Origin: Corallococcus interemptor
GTDB taxonomy: Bacteria; Myxococcota; Myxococcia; Myxococcales; Myxococcaceae
Assembly: GCF_003668875.1 (NCBI RefSeq)
Contig: NZ_RAWM01000045.1
Coordinates: 1-61,448 of the forward strand
Direction of reading: 5' to 3'
DNA: 61,448 nucleotides
Shown here one piece after another: positions 52,203 through 61,448 of this stretch. Both the position numbers and the translations under genes were made by a program. How positions within the stretch are numbered: the first letter of the stretch is position 1; every line of letters starts with the position of its first letter. Under the pieces are notes generated by a model. That model saw only the letters and a list, made by a program, of their open reading frames with translations. It searched no databases and was not told the DNA's origin.

Positions 52203-53129
52203 CTACAAACCTCCAGGTGAAGCGAACGCGACGAACAGCTCGCCCGCGAGGTACGCGCGCATCCCCTTGCTCGCCGGTCGGATGAAATCGTTGAGCAGCG
52301 CACCGGAGTTCAGCCGGTGCACCGTGGGGAAGGCCAGGTTCATGCGGCTGCGCGCCACGCCCTTGCCGCCTCGGTGGATGAACGTCACGGTGCCGTCCGG
52401 CGCCACCGCCTCCACCACCGCGATGTGCGTCATGCCGTCGTTGCGCTTGCCGTCGCGGTTGCGGTCGTACGTCTCCTTGAAGAACGCCAGGTCGCCCGGA
52501 CGCGGGTTCAGCCGGTGCACCGCGCCCGCCGCCTGCGCGCGACGGAAGATGCCCGTCACCGCGTTCTCGCCCGCGAGGAAGCCGTGCGCCACCAGGTCGA
52601 TGCCGGCCTGCAGGTACGCCAGCCGCACCAGCCCCGAACAGTCATTGGGCACCGAGCGGTCCAACCGCCGCGCGCCCACCAGCTGCGCCGCGCGCGCCAC
52701 GATGCCGCGCGCCTGCTTCGACGGCGGAGGAAGCAGCTCGTCCCAGAACCCGCCCGGCCCCTGCGAGGACCCGGTGAGCAGCGCCGCGGCCTCCAGCGCC
52801 GCCGCGATGACGCCCGCCTCCTCCCGCATCGGATGCGGATCCGCCTCCAGCAGCGCCGCCAGCCCTTCGCTGCCCTCCGGCGTCACGAAGGCCAGCGGCG
52901 GAGGCGCTTCCGCCTTCACGCCCAGTGCGCCCGCCGCGCCCACCTGCGCGACGCTTGCTGTTTCAACGGCAGGCCGCGTGACAGGCGCCCCGTTCGGGAG
53001 TTCCACCGCCATACGGGGCGCGCCGTCCGGGACGTGCGCACAACCCACCAGACAGCCCAGCGACATCAGGGTGACGAGCGACGAACGGCGCAGCAGCAAC
53101 AAGTCCTCCGGGGGTGAACGCGTGCGCAT
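52203..53129 (-). CDS. NlpC/P60-type cysteine peptidase lipoprotein
   Basis: 308 residues. A signal with lipobox LVGCAHV follows an Arg-rich start. The first 130 residues are Ala/Pro-rich. The C-terminal domain carries the catalytic Cys in VPNDCSGLVRLAYLQAG, the His in MTHIAVVEAV and RPGDLAFFK between them, as in NlpC/P60 peptidoglycan endopeptidases. It should cut peptide stems of peptidoglycan in the periplasm. It is the third wall-active gene in the window after the lytic transglycosylase and VanX-like dipeptidase. The gene sits 33 bases downstream of the start region of the giant membrane gene's 3' end on the same strand. Confidence 0.85.
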   Translation of the reverse strand: MRTRSPPEDLLLLRRSSLVTLMSLGCLVGCAHVPDGAPRMAVELPNGAPVTRPAVETASVAQVGAAGALGVKAEAPPPLAFVTPEGSEGLAALLEADPHPMREEAGVIAAALEAAALLTGSSQGPGGFWDELLPPPSKQARGIVARAAQLVGARRLDRSVPNDCSGLVRLAYLQAGIDLVAHGFLAGENAVTGIFRRAQAAGAVHRLNPRPGDLAFFKETYDRNRDGKRNDGMTHIAVVEAVAPDGTVTFIHRGGKGVARSRMNLAFPTVHRLNSGALLNDFIRPASKGMRAYLAGELFVAFASPGGL

Positions 53130-53162
53130 TCAACCCCGGATTCGTTTTACGTCAAACAGCGA

Positions 53163-56100
53163 TCATCCCTCCCAGGTCGCGAGCAGGTCGCGCACCCGGG
53201 AGTACTTCTGGAGCAGGGCGGCGCGGTGGGCGCTGAGCACCACCATGAATCCCACCACCCCCAGGCCCAGGAGCGACAGGAAGAGCGCGCCGATGCGGTG
53301 GTCGCGCATGCCGAAGCGCACCAGGTTGGCGGCCACCGCCGTCACCAGGAACGCCGAGCCCAGGTACACGTAGGAGCGGATCCGCAGCGCGATGCCCGCT
53401 CCCACGCCCACCAGGCAGAGGAACACGCACAGGAGCATGGCCCCGCCGTCGTTGAAGAGCAGCGGCTTCCACGCGCCGGCCACGTAGATGCCCGTCACCG
53501 CCAGGGCGCGCAGCTGCGCGTAGGCGTCCCGGGACAGGCTCTTGCGGAAGACGCGCAGGAGCAGGAGCAGGGAGAGGCCCGCGGGGATGACGTAGAACTG
53601 CGGCTCGCCGGAGCCGGTGCTCAGCCATACGAGGTACAGCGCCGTGTTGAACGCGGCGACGGACATCGTGGACGCCGCGCCCCGCTGCTTCGTGAACGCC
53701 CCCAGCGCCGCGAAGTGCGCCGCGTAGCCCACGAGCAGCGCGATGGCCACGGAGGGCTGGCTCCACGGCACCGTCAACAGGCCCGCCAGCGGGAAGAGCC
53801 ACGCGCCCGCCACGGCGGGACGGCGGAAGACCTCCAGGCCCGAGCCCTCGCGCCGCACGAAGAGGTATAGGCCGATGAAGACCGCGCCACCGAAGATGGA
53901 CGCGAGGCTGTCCGCGGCGTCGGGGCTCGCGTTCAGGCCGATGAAGCGCACGCTGAAGTAGCCCGCCGCCACCACCGCCTGCGCGAGCCACGCTGCGCCT
54001 TCGTCCTTCTCGCGCGCCGCGTGGCGCACCAGGGCGAACAGCAGGAACACGAGCCCGCCGCACGCCACCCACGCCTCGCGCGCCGCGCCGCCGGGCAGGC
54101 GCACCGCCAGCACCGCGAACAGCACCTCCGTGAGCGCGACGATGGAGAACGCGCGCCCCATGCGCCCGCGCACGGCCTTGCCCGCCACGGACAGCACCAG
54201 CGTGGCCAGCAGCGCCGTCGCCGCGCCGAAGTACGGGACGATGAACTCCGCGCCCCGGCCGGTGGAGTGCGTCGCGCCGTAGTGGAGGATGAAGGCGTGC
54301 ACGGCGAAGAGCGACGCCAGCCACCCCATCCACTCGCGGTCGCGGCGGCGCAGCACCACCACCCACGCCGTCACCCACGCGAAGAACACGCACAGCGGCA
54401 TGCCCGGGTGCTTCAGCGAGCGCAGGCCCGCCAGCGACAGCAGCGCCAGCAGCGCGCCACTGTGGTGCAGCGCCGCGCCCACCTCCACGCCGCGCGTCTC
54501 CAGCGCGAAGCCCACGACGGCCAGCAGCAGGCCCGTGGCCGCCAGCACCGCCGGAGCCCACAGCGGAGGAACGGCGGCGACAAGCACCGCGCCGAGCAGC
54601 GCCGTGGCGGCATTCGCCATCCAGCGCTCGCGCGTCACCATCAGCGTCAGCGACGCGATGCCCGCGATGAGCGCCACGGACAGGGGCAGCGCACCCGGGC
54701 CCGCGTCCAGGAGCCGCACGCCCACGAGCAGCGCCACGGTGCCCGCGCCGCCGGCCCACAGGGGCTCGCTCCAGGTGCCCTCGATGCCGGGCGTCAGGCG
54801 CGCGGTGACGTCCGTCAGCCTGCGCTGCACGGCGCCGGACTGGCACAGCGCGGACAGCAGCGCGGCGGCCAGGCCCACGGCCGCGACGAGCACGCCGGCC
54901 TCCGGACGCCACGTGCCCACCGGCAGGTCCGCCGTCTGGCCCAGCGGCGCCAGCGCGAACGCCGCCACCGCCGCCGTGAGCAGCCAGCGCTGCGACAGCA
55001 GGAACGCGGACATCAGGACCACCGCGCCTAGCACGGTCAGCGCGCCCGGCGTCGGCGACAGCAGCGTGGACAGCGCCGCCAGGGTCAGCGCCGAGCCCGT
55101 GGCGGAGGCGCGCAGCGCCGTGTCACGTGGGCCGCGGAAGAAGGACGCCAGTGCCTGGGGCGCGTGGTGCTCCGCCAGCGCCAGGGCCAGCAGCAGGCCG
55201 GTGGCCCAGGGCCGCGATTCCGGGATGAACAGCAGCAGCAGCGACGCGGCGATGACGCGCACGGAGGGCAGCGGGCCCGTCATGAGCACCAGCGCGATGG
55301 CGCAGAAGAGGGCCGTGCGCTGGCTGAGCGGGTACTCCGGCACCAGCAGCACCAATCCGCCCAGGCACGCGACCGCCACCTGCATCCACTTGGACAGCTC
55401 ATGGCGCGGGCCTTCGTCCTGCGAGCGCAAGAGCAGCGAGGCCACGGCGGGCACGTGCTCCACGGCGCGCACCACGAGCAGCGGCAGCAGCGGCAGCAGC
55501 GCGGTCCATGCGGGCAGGTTCCAGGCCGCCAGCGTCAACGCGCTGTAGGGCACCATCAGCGCCGCGACGAAGGGCTGGCGCAGCGCGCGCGTCCACAACA
55601 GCGGCAGCAGCACGGGCCCGATGAGCGCGAGCGGAATGGCGCTGGTGGACAGCGCGTGCTCGTGCCACGCGAAGGAGGCGAACCCCAGCGCCGCCATCGC
55701 GCCCAGCGTGGAGACGCTGACGAAGGACTCGCCGCCCGTGGCGACGCGCCGCACGGCGGGCACTTCGTCCAGCAGGGCCAGGACGCTGAGGAACGCGGCG
55801 AGCCCCAGCAGGGGCAGCGGGCCGGACGCGTGCAGTGCCCCCAGCGCCTCGAGGGTGGCCAGCAGCATGCCCAGTGTCACGGGCAGCGTGCGAGCGGTGA
55901 GGAGCGCCGCCAGCGCCGCGCCCAGCAGGAACACGGACTGCTCGCTCCGGGGAGCCAGCGCCACCGTCACCAGCGGCAGGATGAGCGCGAGGACGCCCGC
56001 GGTGGTGGTGCTCGCGCTCCTGCCCTTGCGCGCGGCGACGACGGAGCCCAGCAGAGAACCAGCGACGAGCAGCACCAGCGACAGCCCCGGCGACAGCCCC

Positions 56101-58631
56101 CACGACGTGAAGACGTGGGGCACGTCCGGCAGCAGCGAGAGGCCCACGAACACGACCGCGACCGGCCGCACGCCCGGGAAGGTGCGGGAGGCCACCGCCA
56201 CCGTCGCGGCGGCGGTGAGGAACACGGGGCCCATGAACGTCATGTCAATCAGGCCCCACGGCACCGCGAGCCCCGCGTACAGCAGGCCCGGCACGCCGAA
56301 GCGCTTGAGCAGGCCACCGCGCTCGCCCAGGAGCGCCAGCACCAGCGAGCCGCCCACCATCGCCGCGACCAGCGCCTGCGAGGAATGCGCCGAGGCCAGC
56401 TTCGGCAGGATGGCGCCCGCGAGGAAGGCGCCGTAGGCCAGGAAGCGCTCGTCGCGCAACTGGAACGCGGCCACCAGCACGCCCGCGGCCCCCAGCGTCA
56501 TGCCCACGACGGGTGCGGTGACAGGCGTCGTGCCGAGCGCGATGGCGAACCCGCACGTCGCGATGACGCCCACCACGGCGGAGATGAAGCGCCGCGTGCG
56601 CTCGTCCGTGAGCCGCCACACGAGGACCGCGAGGCCCAGGGCGAGGGCGCCGGACACGACGGCCGCGGGGCCCGCGCCATAGACGCGGAAGGCGCTGAAG
56701 GGCAGCAGGCCGAAGAGCACCGAGCCCACGGCGGACAGCGGGAAGCGCTTGAACAGCAGGCCCGCGCCCAGGGACATCACGGCCAGGGCGAGCGTGGCGG
56801 GGAAGGAGGGCCGCGAGTCAGGGCCCAGGTGGGAGAAGAGCGCGAACGCGGGCGCGGCCCAGGTGGTGGCGCGCAGCAGCACATCCGCGATGCCCAGGGA
56901 GCGGGCGTCACCGGTGCGCTCGCCGCGCCGCTGGGAGAAGTACGCGAGCACCAGGCCCGCGAGCACGAACGGGAGGGCCGTCAGCGCGCCGTACTGGAAG
57001 GGCAGCGGCGCCGAGGGTGGGTAGCCCATGCGCGTCTTGATGGCATTGATGATCAGGGTGAGCGCATGGGGAATCAGCTGCGCGCTGGTCGCGTAGCTGA
57101 AGTACGCGCCCGCGTACGCCGGGTAGAGCCACGGCAGGCGGTTCAGCGGGCCGCGAGACAGCGACACGAGCGTGCCGGTGAAGATGGCGGCGGTGAAGAA
57201 GAAGGCGGGCTTGGTGCCGACGATGGCGCCCGCGAGGCAGGCCACCTGGAGCGCGATGGTGAGGACCGCGAGCGGATCCGCGGCGCGCTTCTCATCGAGC
57301 GTGCGGAAGCGCAGGCAGGTGGCGAGCAGGAACGCCGCGAAGGGCGCGTAGGTGCCAGGAGGAACGGCGGTGCCGGCGGCGCCCAGGGCCAGGTGCAACC
57401 GGATGGCGAACATCGCCGTGAGGAACAGGGGCGCGGCGATGGCGAAGGCGAGCGCACCGCCCTTCCGGGGCGTGGCGGTGGCCTTGCTCGACAGCAGGAA
57501 GAAGAGGATGCACGGCAGGGCGTTGAGCCACACCGCCGGGGCGCCCATGCGCGCGGCCAGGGAGGCCAGGCCCATGATGAGCGTGGCGCCCACGAGGCCC
57601 AGCTGGATGAACGGCCGGGAGGGTGCGTCGAAGGACTCGATGGGCTTGCGGGCGAGCCACGCGGCGGCGCCGGACCAGACGAAGAGCAGCGGCACGAGCA
57701 ACAGGGGGCTCACACCGTCCAGGTGGAGCGCTTCACCAAAGCCCAGGGGCCCCAGCGCGACGCCACCCAGCGGGGCCACGGCGGATCCGATGAGGCCCAG
57801 GATGTGGCCCGGCTTGCGCAGCGACTCGCGGCGGGCGAGGTAGCCGCCCCACACGGAGAAGCCGACCGAGTAGCCCACGGTCATGAGGAAGACGGTGAGC
57901 GAGCGGGTGACGGACGTCATCCCGTCCCACGACTCGAAGACGAAGTAGAGCGTGCCGGAGAGGATGAGGAACGCGCCGATGAACCACGCGATGCTCTCGT
58001 AGAGGAACGGCCGCCACACGCTTCTCCACGTCGAGGTCTTCTCCACGAGCCGGGCGGTGCGGCCGTTGGGAGCGGGAGGCTCCATGAACGGCTCGGCCGG
58101 ATTCGGGGGCAGCCGGCGGGCCGCGGCGTTCACCGCGCGAGCGCGGGACTCAGCGGGGGCGCGAGCCGCGTGGGCACCGGGGTTCGGAGGAGAGATGCCC
58201 AGGGCCGCGGCCAGGTCGAGCGTGGTGAAGCGGACGGCGGATTCGGTGGTGTCAGGCGGAGTGACGGCAGCGTCGGTGACAGCAGCGGAGACCTCCGCGA
58301 CAGCAGCCACTTCAACGTCGGCGCTCACGCTCTGTGCGACGGGAGCCTCGACAGGGGCCGCGACGGGCTCGGGAGCCTGAGCGCCGATGGGCGACTCCGT
58401 GAGGACGGAGAGGAGGATGCGGGCCTGCCGCTCGTAGCGTTCGGAGAGGAGGCGGGCGACGTGGGGCGGCACGTCGTGGACGTCCCAGCGGCGCACCTCG
58501 TCCAGGAGGAAGTGGACGTGCGAGAGCTCGGCCTCGATGGCGGAGCGCTCGCGGGCGGCGAGACGATTGCCACAGACAACGCACTGGGATGCGCTCCCCA
58601 GGCGTTCTTGCCGGCAGTCAGGACAGTACAT
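53163..58631 (-). CDS. Giant polytopic membrane protein with N-terminal zinc ribbon (1822 residues)
   Basis: Begins MYCPDCRQERLGSASQCVVC, a zinc ribbon with Cys 3, 6, 17 and 20. A soluble region of about 230 residues follows, with a helix (LSHVHFLLDEVRRW) and an Ala/Val/Pro-rich stretch. The remaining 1550 residues are a nearly continuous run of hydrophobic helices, several dozen, with short loops of Arg and Asp. It recalls DUF2339-type membrane proteins but is about twice as long, perhaps by internal duplication. No catalytic motif was noticed. The ATG at 58631 was chosen because the zinc ribbon starts there. Function unknown. Confidence 0.85.
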   Translation of the reverse strand: MYCPDCRQERLGSASQCVVCGNRLAARERSAIEAELSHVHFLLDEVRRWDVHDVPPHVARLLSERYERQARILLSVLTESPIGAQAPEPVAAPVEAPVAQSVSADVEVAAVAEVSAAVTDAAVTPPDTTESAVRFTTLDLAAALGISPPNPGAHAARAPAESRARAVNAAARRLPPNPAEPFMEPPAPNGRTARLVEKTSTWRSVWRPFLYESIAWFIGAFLILSGTLYFVFESWDGMTSVTRSLTVFLMTVGYSVGFSVWGGYLARRESLRKPGHILGLIGSAVAPLGGVALGPLGFGEALHLDGVSPLLLVPLLFVWSGAAAWLARKPIESFDAPSRPFIQLGLVGATLIMGLASLAARMGAPAVWLNALPCILFFLLSSKATATPRKGGALAFAIAAPLFLTAMFAIRLHLALGAAGTAVPPGTYAPFAAFLLATCLRFRTLDEKRAADPLAVLTIALQVACLAGAIVGTKPAFFFTAAIFTGTLVSLSRGPLNRLPWLYPAYAGAYFSYATSAQLIPHALTLIINAIKTRMGYPPSAPLPFQYGALTALPFVLAGLVLAYFSQRRGERTGDARSLGIADVLLRATTWAAPAFALFSHLGPDSRPSFPATLALAVMSLGAGLLFKRFPLSAVGSVLFGLLPFSAFRVYGAGPAAVVSGALALGLAVLVWRLTDERTRRFISAVVGVIATCGFAIALGTTPVTAPVVGMTLGAAGVLVAAFQLRDERFLAYGAFLAGAILPKLASAHSSQALVAAMVGGSLVLALLGERGGLLKRFGVPGLLYAGLAVPWGLIDMTFMGPVFLTAAATVAVASRTFPGVRPVAVVFVGLSLLPDVPHVFTSWGLSPGLSLVLLVAGSLLGSVVAARKGRSASTTTAGVLALILPLVTVALAPRSEQSVFLLGAALAALLTARTLPVTLGMLLATLEALGALHASGPLPLLGLAAFLSVLALLDEVPAVRRVATGGESFVSVSTLGAMAALGFASFAWHEHALSTSAIPLALIGPVLLPLLWTRALRQPFVAALMVPYSALTLAAWNLPAWTALLPLLPLLVVRAVEHVPAVASLLLRSQDEGPRHELSKWMQVAVACLGGLVLLVPEYPLSQRTALFCAIALVLMTGPLPSVRVIAASLLLLFIPESRPWATGLLLALALAEHHAPQALASFFRGPRDTALRASATGSALTLAALSTLLSPTPGALTVLGAVVLMSAFLLSQRWLLTAAVAAFALAPLGQTADLPVGTWRPEAGVLVAAVGLAAALLSALCQSGAVQRRLTDVTARLTPGIEGTWSEPLWAGGAGTVALLVGVRLLDAGPGALPLSVALIAGIASLTLMVTRERWMANAATALLGAVLVAAVPPLWAPAVLAATGLLLAVVGFALETRGVEVGAALHHSGALLALLSLAGLRSLKHPGMPLCVFFAWVTAWVVVLRRRDREWMGWLASLFAVHAFILHYGATHSTGRGAEFIVPYFGAATALLATLVLSVAGKAVRGRMGRAFSIVALTEVLFAVLAVRLPGGAAREAWVACGGLVFLLFALVRHAAREKDEGAAWLAQAVVAAGYFSVRFIGLNASPDAADSLASIFGGAVFIGLYLFVRREGSGLEVFRRPAVAGAWLFPLAGLLTVPWSQPSVAIALLVGYAAHFAALGAFTKQRGAASTMSVAAFNTALYLVWLSTGSGEPQFYVIPAGLSLLLLLRVFRKSLSRDAYAQLRALAVTGIYVAGAWKPLLFNDGGAMLLCVFLCLVGVGAGIALRIRSYVYLGSAFLVTAVAANLVRFGMRDHRIGALFLSLLGLGVVGFMVVLSAHRAALLQKYSRVRDLLATWEG

Positions 58632-58725
58632 GGAACTTCCCCCTCTACAACGACCGTGCCACGGAGAATGCCCTGGAACGGCCAGGGATTGAAACCCACC
58701 GGGGTGCGTCGGGCGCGTGGCGGTT

Positions 58726-58741
58726 GTGCAGGGCGCTGCAC
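58726..58741. repeat. Short inverted repeat GTGCAG/CTGCAC
   Basis: Perfect 6-bp arms around GGCG in the 166-bp divergent region between the giant membrane protein gene and the acetyltransferase gene. A further GTGCAC lies a few bases on. It may be an operator, but chance is possible. Confidence 0.2.
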
Positions 58742-58797
58742 AGGTGCACACCCGGCGCCGCTGGCCGGCGGACGAGAGTCATGGGACCGTGCCCGCC

Positions 58798-59298
58798 ATG
58801 AGCACGGAACTGACGTTGAGGCCCATCGAGGCCCGGGACGACGCGGCGATGGCGGCGGTCATCCGCGCGGTGATGCCGGAGTTCGGAGCGGACGGTCCGG
58901 GGTTCGCGATCCACGACCCGGAGGTCAACGCGATGAGCGCGGCCTACAGCCGTCCGAGGCACGTGTATTTCGTGGTGGAGCATGGCGGCCAGGTGGTGGG
59001 GGGCGCGGGCATCGCGCCGCTGGACGGAGGAGCGCCGGACGTCTGCGAGCTGCGGAAGATGTACTTCCTCCCCACCGCCCGGGGCCACGGCATGGGCGAG
59101 CGCCTGTTGAGACACTGTCTGGAGTTCGCGCGAAGCGCCGGCTTCCGGCAGTGCTACCTGGAGACGCTGGCCGGCATGGATCAGGCCCAGAAGCTCTACC
59201 GCAAGGTCGGCTTCGAACCGCTGTGCGCCCCCATGGGCCGCACCGGCCACTTCGGCTGCGACCGCTGGTACGCGCTGAACCTCACCCCGCCCGCCTGA
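58798..59298 (+). CDS. GNAT-family N-acetyltransferase
   Basis: 166 residues. Motif A is LRKMYFLPTARGHGMGERLL, with R-G-x-G-M/x-G binding acetyl-CoA, and motif B is AQKLYRKVGFEPLCAPMG. The pattern is close to small-molecule or amino-acid acetyltransferases. Start MSTELTL is preceded by GTGCCCGCC, a weak ribosome site; the open frame upstream is a poor fit. Substrate not predictable. It faces away from the giant membrane gene. Confidence 0.85.
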   Translation: MSTELTLRPIEARDDAAMAAVIRAVMPEFGADGPGFAIHDPEVNAMSAAYSRPRHVYFVVEHGGQVVGGAGIAPLDGGAPDVCELRKMYFLPTARGHGMGERLLRHCLEFARSAGFRQCYLETLAGMDQAQKLYRKVGFEPLCAPMGRTGHFGCDRWYALNLTPPA

Positions 59299-59372
59299 CT
59301 CCCCACCGGCCCGGCAAGTCCACCCGGCCCCTCACGGCCTCCGGACCCAACTTCCCAGGTCAGGAGGCCCGC

Positions 59373-60131
59373 ATGGCGGCCAGGAAGCAGACGGCGACAG
59401 GTCCACGGCGTGCGCCTCGCGCCCAGAGCGCCCGCACCACGCAGGCCGCGCCCTCCACGCCGGACACGGACAAGCTCCCGTTCGACATCGAAGAGGTCCT
59501 GCGCCGCGTGCGCCATGAGGTCCGCGCCTTCGCGGACGCGGCCATGTTCGAGCTCGCCGCGAAGGGCCACGGCTCCCTCTTCGAACAGCTCATCGCGTGC
59601 ATCCTCTCCATCCGCACGCTCGATGAAGTCAGCCTCCCCGCCTCGCTCCGGCTCCTCGGCCGCGCGCACACACCCGAAGCCCTCGCGCGCCTCACGCCCG
59701 CGGAAATCGACGCGCTCATCCGCCCCGTCACCTTCCACGAAGGCAAGGCCCACCAGGTCCACGCCATCGCCGTGCGCACGCGTGACGAGTTCCACGGCCA
59801 GCTCCCCGCGGATCCGGACGTGCTCCAGTCCTTCAAGGGCGTGGGCCCCAAGTGCGCGCACCTGGCGCTCGGCATCGCTTGCGGCCACGAGGTCATCAGC
59901 GTGGACATCCACGTCCACCGCGTCACCAACCGCTGGGGTTACGTGAAGGCCTCCACGCCGGAGCGCACGCTCGCCGCGCTCGAAGCCGTGCTCCCGCGCC
60001 CCTACTGGGTGGAGCTCAACCGGCTCCTGGTCCCCTTTGGCAAACACGTGTGCACCGGCTCGCGGCCCAGGTGCTCCACCTGCCCTGTCCTCCCCTACTG
60101 CCGGCAGGAGGGCGTCACCTCCCACCGCTGA
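59373..60131 (+). CDS. nth: Endonuclease III-like DNA glycosylase/AP lyase
   Basis: 252 residues. A 40-residue Arg/Ala/Thr-rich tail precedes the HhH-GPD fold. The hairpin SFKGVGPKCAHLALG supplies the catalytic Lys, VISVDIHVHRVTNRW the catalytic Asp, and CTGSRPRCSTCPVLPYC the four Cys of an iron-sulfur cluster. It removes oxidised pyrimidines from DNA. In the helix usually reading LLSAQTTD the sequence is ILSIRTLDE, so Gln is replaced by Arg and substrate range may differ. GGAGG stands 6 bases before the ATG. Its stop is 3 bases from the convergent PLD gene. Confidence 0.88.
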   Translation: MAARKQTATGPRRAPRAQSARTTQAAPSTPDTDKLPFDIEEVLRRVRHEVRAFADAAMFELAAKGHGSLFEQLIACILSIRTLDEVSLPASLRLLGRAHTPEALARLTPAEIDALIRPVTFHEGKAHQVHAIAVRTRDEFHGQLPADPDVLQSFKGVGPKCAHLALGIACGHEVISVDIHVHRVTNRWGYVKASTPERTLAALEAVLPRPYWVELNRLLVPFGKHVCTGSRPRCSTCPVLPYCRQEGVTSHR

Positions 60132-60134
60132 AAC

Positions 60135-61418
60135 TCAGCGGTCGTGCCCCGCCCACTGCGTGGCCCGCCGCGCGAACCGGCGCCATGGGTTCGTCCGTCC
60201 GCCGTTCTCCAGCGAAATCTCCTTCGAGTGCCGCACGTCCTTCTCCCAGCACACCTCCATCTTCGCGGCGATCTCCCGGTCCTCGAACACCAGCGACCCT
60301 TCGCTCAACTTGTTGAGCGACAGCGAATCCAGGTTCGTGGAGCCCACGACGCACAGCCAGTCATCCACCAGCATCGTCTTCGAGTGCAGCATCGCCGGCT
60401 GGTACTCCCAGATGCGCACCCCCGCCGCGAGCAGCCGCTCATACGTGGACCGCTGCGACGCACGCACCACCGGCACGTCATGCTCCGGCCCCGGGCCCAT
60501 CACCCGCACGTCCACGCCCTGCCGGACCTTCACCTCCAGCTGCTCCAGGACGTCGTTGGGCGGTGTGAAGTACGCATTGGCGATCCACAGCCGCTTCGTC
60601 GCCGCCGCCACCACCAGCCGCACCATCCGCTCCGCCTCGGTGATGCCCAACCGCCCGGAGCTATCGATGAACGCCGCGCACCCGCCGCCATCCGCCTCCA
60701 GCTTCGGGAAGCACTCGCGCGGCAGGAAGCCGCCGCCGGATTCAATCCAGTGCTTGGAGAACGTCACCTGGATGCGCGCCACCTCCGGCCCCTCCACCCG
60801 GATGTGCGTGTCGCGCCAGTTGTCCGGCTTCAGCCCCTCCCCTTCCCACACCTTCCAGATGCCAAAGCCACCCGTGTAAGCGACGCGCCCGTCCACCACG
60901 ACGATCTTCTGGTGCGACCGGCTCAAGAGCCGCCCCAGCACCTTGCCCGCCAGCAGCCGGTAGTAGTGCACCTCCACGCCCGCGTCCGTGAGGCGCTTCT
61001 CCACCTGCTGATCAAAGTCCTTGTCCCCGGTCGTCTCCTCGCTGCCCACCGGATCCACCACCACGCGGCACTGCACGCCCGCGCGCGAGCGCTCCATCAG
61101 CGCCTCCACGAACCGGTCCGACAGCTCGCACGGCCGCCAGATGTACACGAGCATGTGCACGCTGTGCTTCGCCGCGCGGATGTCCTCCAACATCCGGTCG
61201 AAGACCTGGCTGTTCTCCAAGAGGTGCATCCGGTGCCCCGGCGTCAGCCCCACGCCCGTGGCCTGGTAGAGCGCGAACGAGAAGCCCTCGGGCCCGGGTG
61301 GCAGCTCGAACGGCCCCTGCATCTCGTGCTTGCGCGTCTCGTCGCCGCCGTCGAACCCATGCGCCCCCGGCTGGGGCAACAACTCGTCCGTAAGCTCGCT
61401 CATGTCACCGGCAACCAT
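60135..61418 (-). CDS. Two-HKD phospholipase D / cardiolipin synthase-like protein
   Basis: 427 residues. Two catalytic motifs are present: SRSHQKIVVVDGRVAYTGG and PAMLHSKTMLVDDWLCVVGS, each H-x-K-x4-D. FSKHWIESGGGFLP and ANAYFTPPNDVLEQL are typical of bacterial cardiolipin synthases (ClsB-like, no membrane helices). It probably makes cardiolipin by phosphatidyl transfer. Two start codons lie close together (61418 and 61403), with no strong ribosome site to decide. The region before it holds 30 bases only. Confidence 0.88.
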   Translation of the reverse strand: MVAGDMSELTDELLPQPGAHGFDGGDETRKHEMQGPFELPPGPEGFSFALYQATGVGLTPGHRMHLLENSQVFDRMLEDIRAAKHSVHMLVYIWRPCELSDRFVEALMERSRAGVQCRVVVDPVGSEETTGDKDFDQQVEKRLTDAGVEVHYYRLLAGKVLGRLLSRSHQKIVVVDGRVAYTGGFGIWKVWEGEGLKPDNWRDTHIRVEGPEVARIQVTFSKHWIESGGGFLPRECFPKLEADGGGCAAFIDSSGRLGITEAERMVRLVVAAATKRLWIANAYFTPPNDVLEQLEVKVRQGVDVRVMGPGPEHDVPVVRASQRSTYERLLAAGVRIWEYQPAMLHSKTMLVDDWLCVVGSTNLDSLSLNKLSEGSLVFEDREIAAKMEVCWEKDVRHSKEISLENGGRTNPWRRFARRATQWAGHDR

Positions 61419-61448
61419 GGAATGGGGACCTGTTCACCGGACGGGGCC

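Noticed and set aside
58686-58695. GGATTGAAAC, resembling the end of a CRISPR repeat
   Set aside because: There is one copy only, with no repeat/spacer pattern or cas genes.
55164-59372. A long plus-strand open frame running into the endonuclease III gene
   Set aside because: It is antisense to the giant membrane gene and low in complexity until 59373, where a ribosome site and family match begin.

Overview
The window is very GC-rich, densely coding, and has the gene content of a myxobacterium of the Myxococcus/Corallococcus type. The signs are Hanks-type Ser/Thr kinases (two), many lipoproteins with a lipobox Cys, a Sit-type lipoprotein toxin with its double-CXXCG immunity partner, a MopE-like repeat lipoprotein and very long TPR proteins. 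About 44 protein genes are supported. I saw no rRNA, tRNA, CRISPR array, insertion sequence or prophage. The genus is inferred from gene content only.

Layout. 0.1-10.5 kb: a secreted trypsin-like protease, a terminator hairpin, a sensor-kinase remnant, serA convergent with a GlcD/D-2-hydroxyglutarate-dehydrogenase-like flavoenzyme, then secreted proteins, an alpha/beta hydrolase and a Cys-repeat lipoprotein. 10.7-16.3 kb (minus strand): a beta-propeller/di-heme cytochrome c protein and a tight three-gene set whose first product resembles the Pvc16/DUF4255 tail-associated family. 16.5-22.9 kb: an outer-membrane-like protein, a lipoprotein, a lytic transglycosylase, nagB divergent from pfkA, an acyl-CoA ligase and an FHA protein. 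22.9-29.8 kb: the SitA6/SitI6-like pair, a metallophosphoesterase, a putative zincin with an N-terminal secretion-like leader, and a TPR-CHAT lipoprotein protease.

29.9-34.4 kb is a six-gene operon, mtnB-mtnD-mtnC-mtnP-mtnA-ald, mostly joined by 4-bp start/stop overlaps. It carries the aerobic methionine salvage route together with a class II aldolase of the kind used in the DHAP shunt, so methylthioribulose-1-phosphate (or 5-deoxyribulose-1-phosphate) would have two fates. 34.6-38.7 kb: a hydrolase, a Ser/Thr kinase, queC coupled to a VanX-type D,D-dipeptidase, and a lipoprotein. 38.7-48.3 kb is one 3179-residue TPR protein, divergent from a kinase/class III cyclase-like fusion. 51-53 kb: a B1 metallo-beta-lactamase close to NDM in sequence motifs, a basic lipoprotein and an NlpC/P60 lipoprotein. 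53.2-58.6 kb: an 1822-residue polytopic membrane protein with an N-terminal zinc ribbon. The window ends with a GNAT acetyltransferase, an endonuclease III homologue and a two-HKD phospholipase D/cardiolipin synthase-like protein.

The points I would look at first are the dual-fate methionine salvage operon, the TPR-CHAT/zincin convergent pair, the giant TPR gene with its divergent kinase-cyclase, the NDM-like beta-lactamase and the zinc-ribbon polytopic giant. All function calls come from motifs read by eye; no database search was run.
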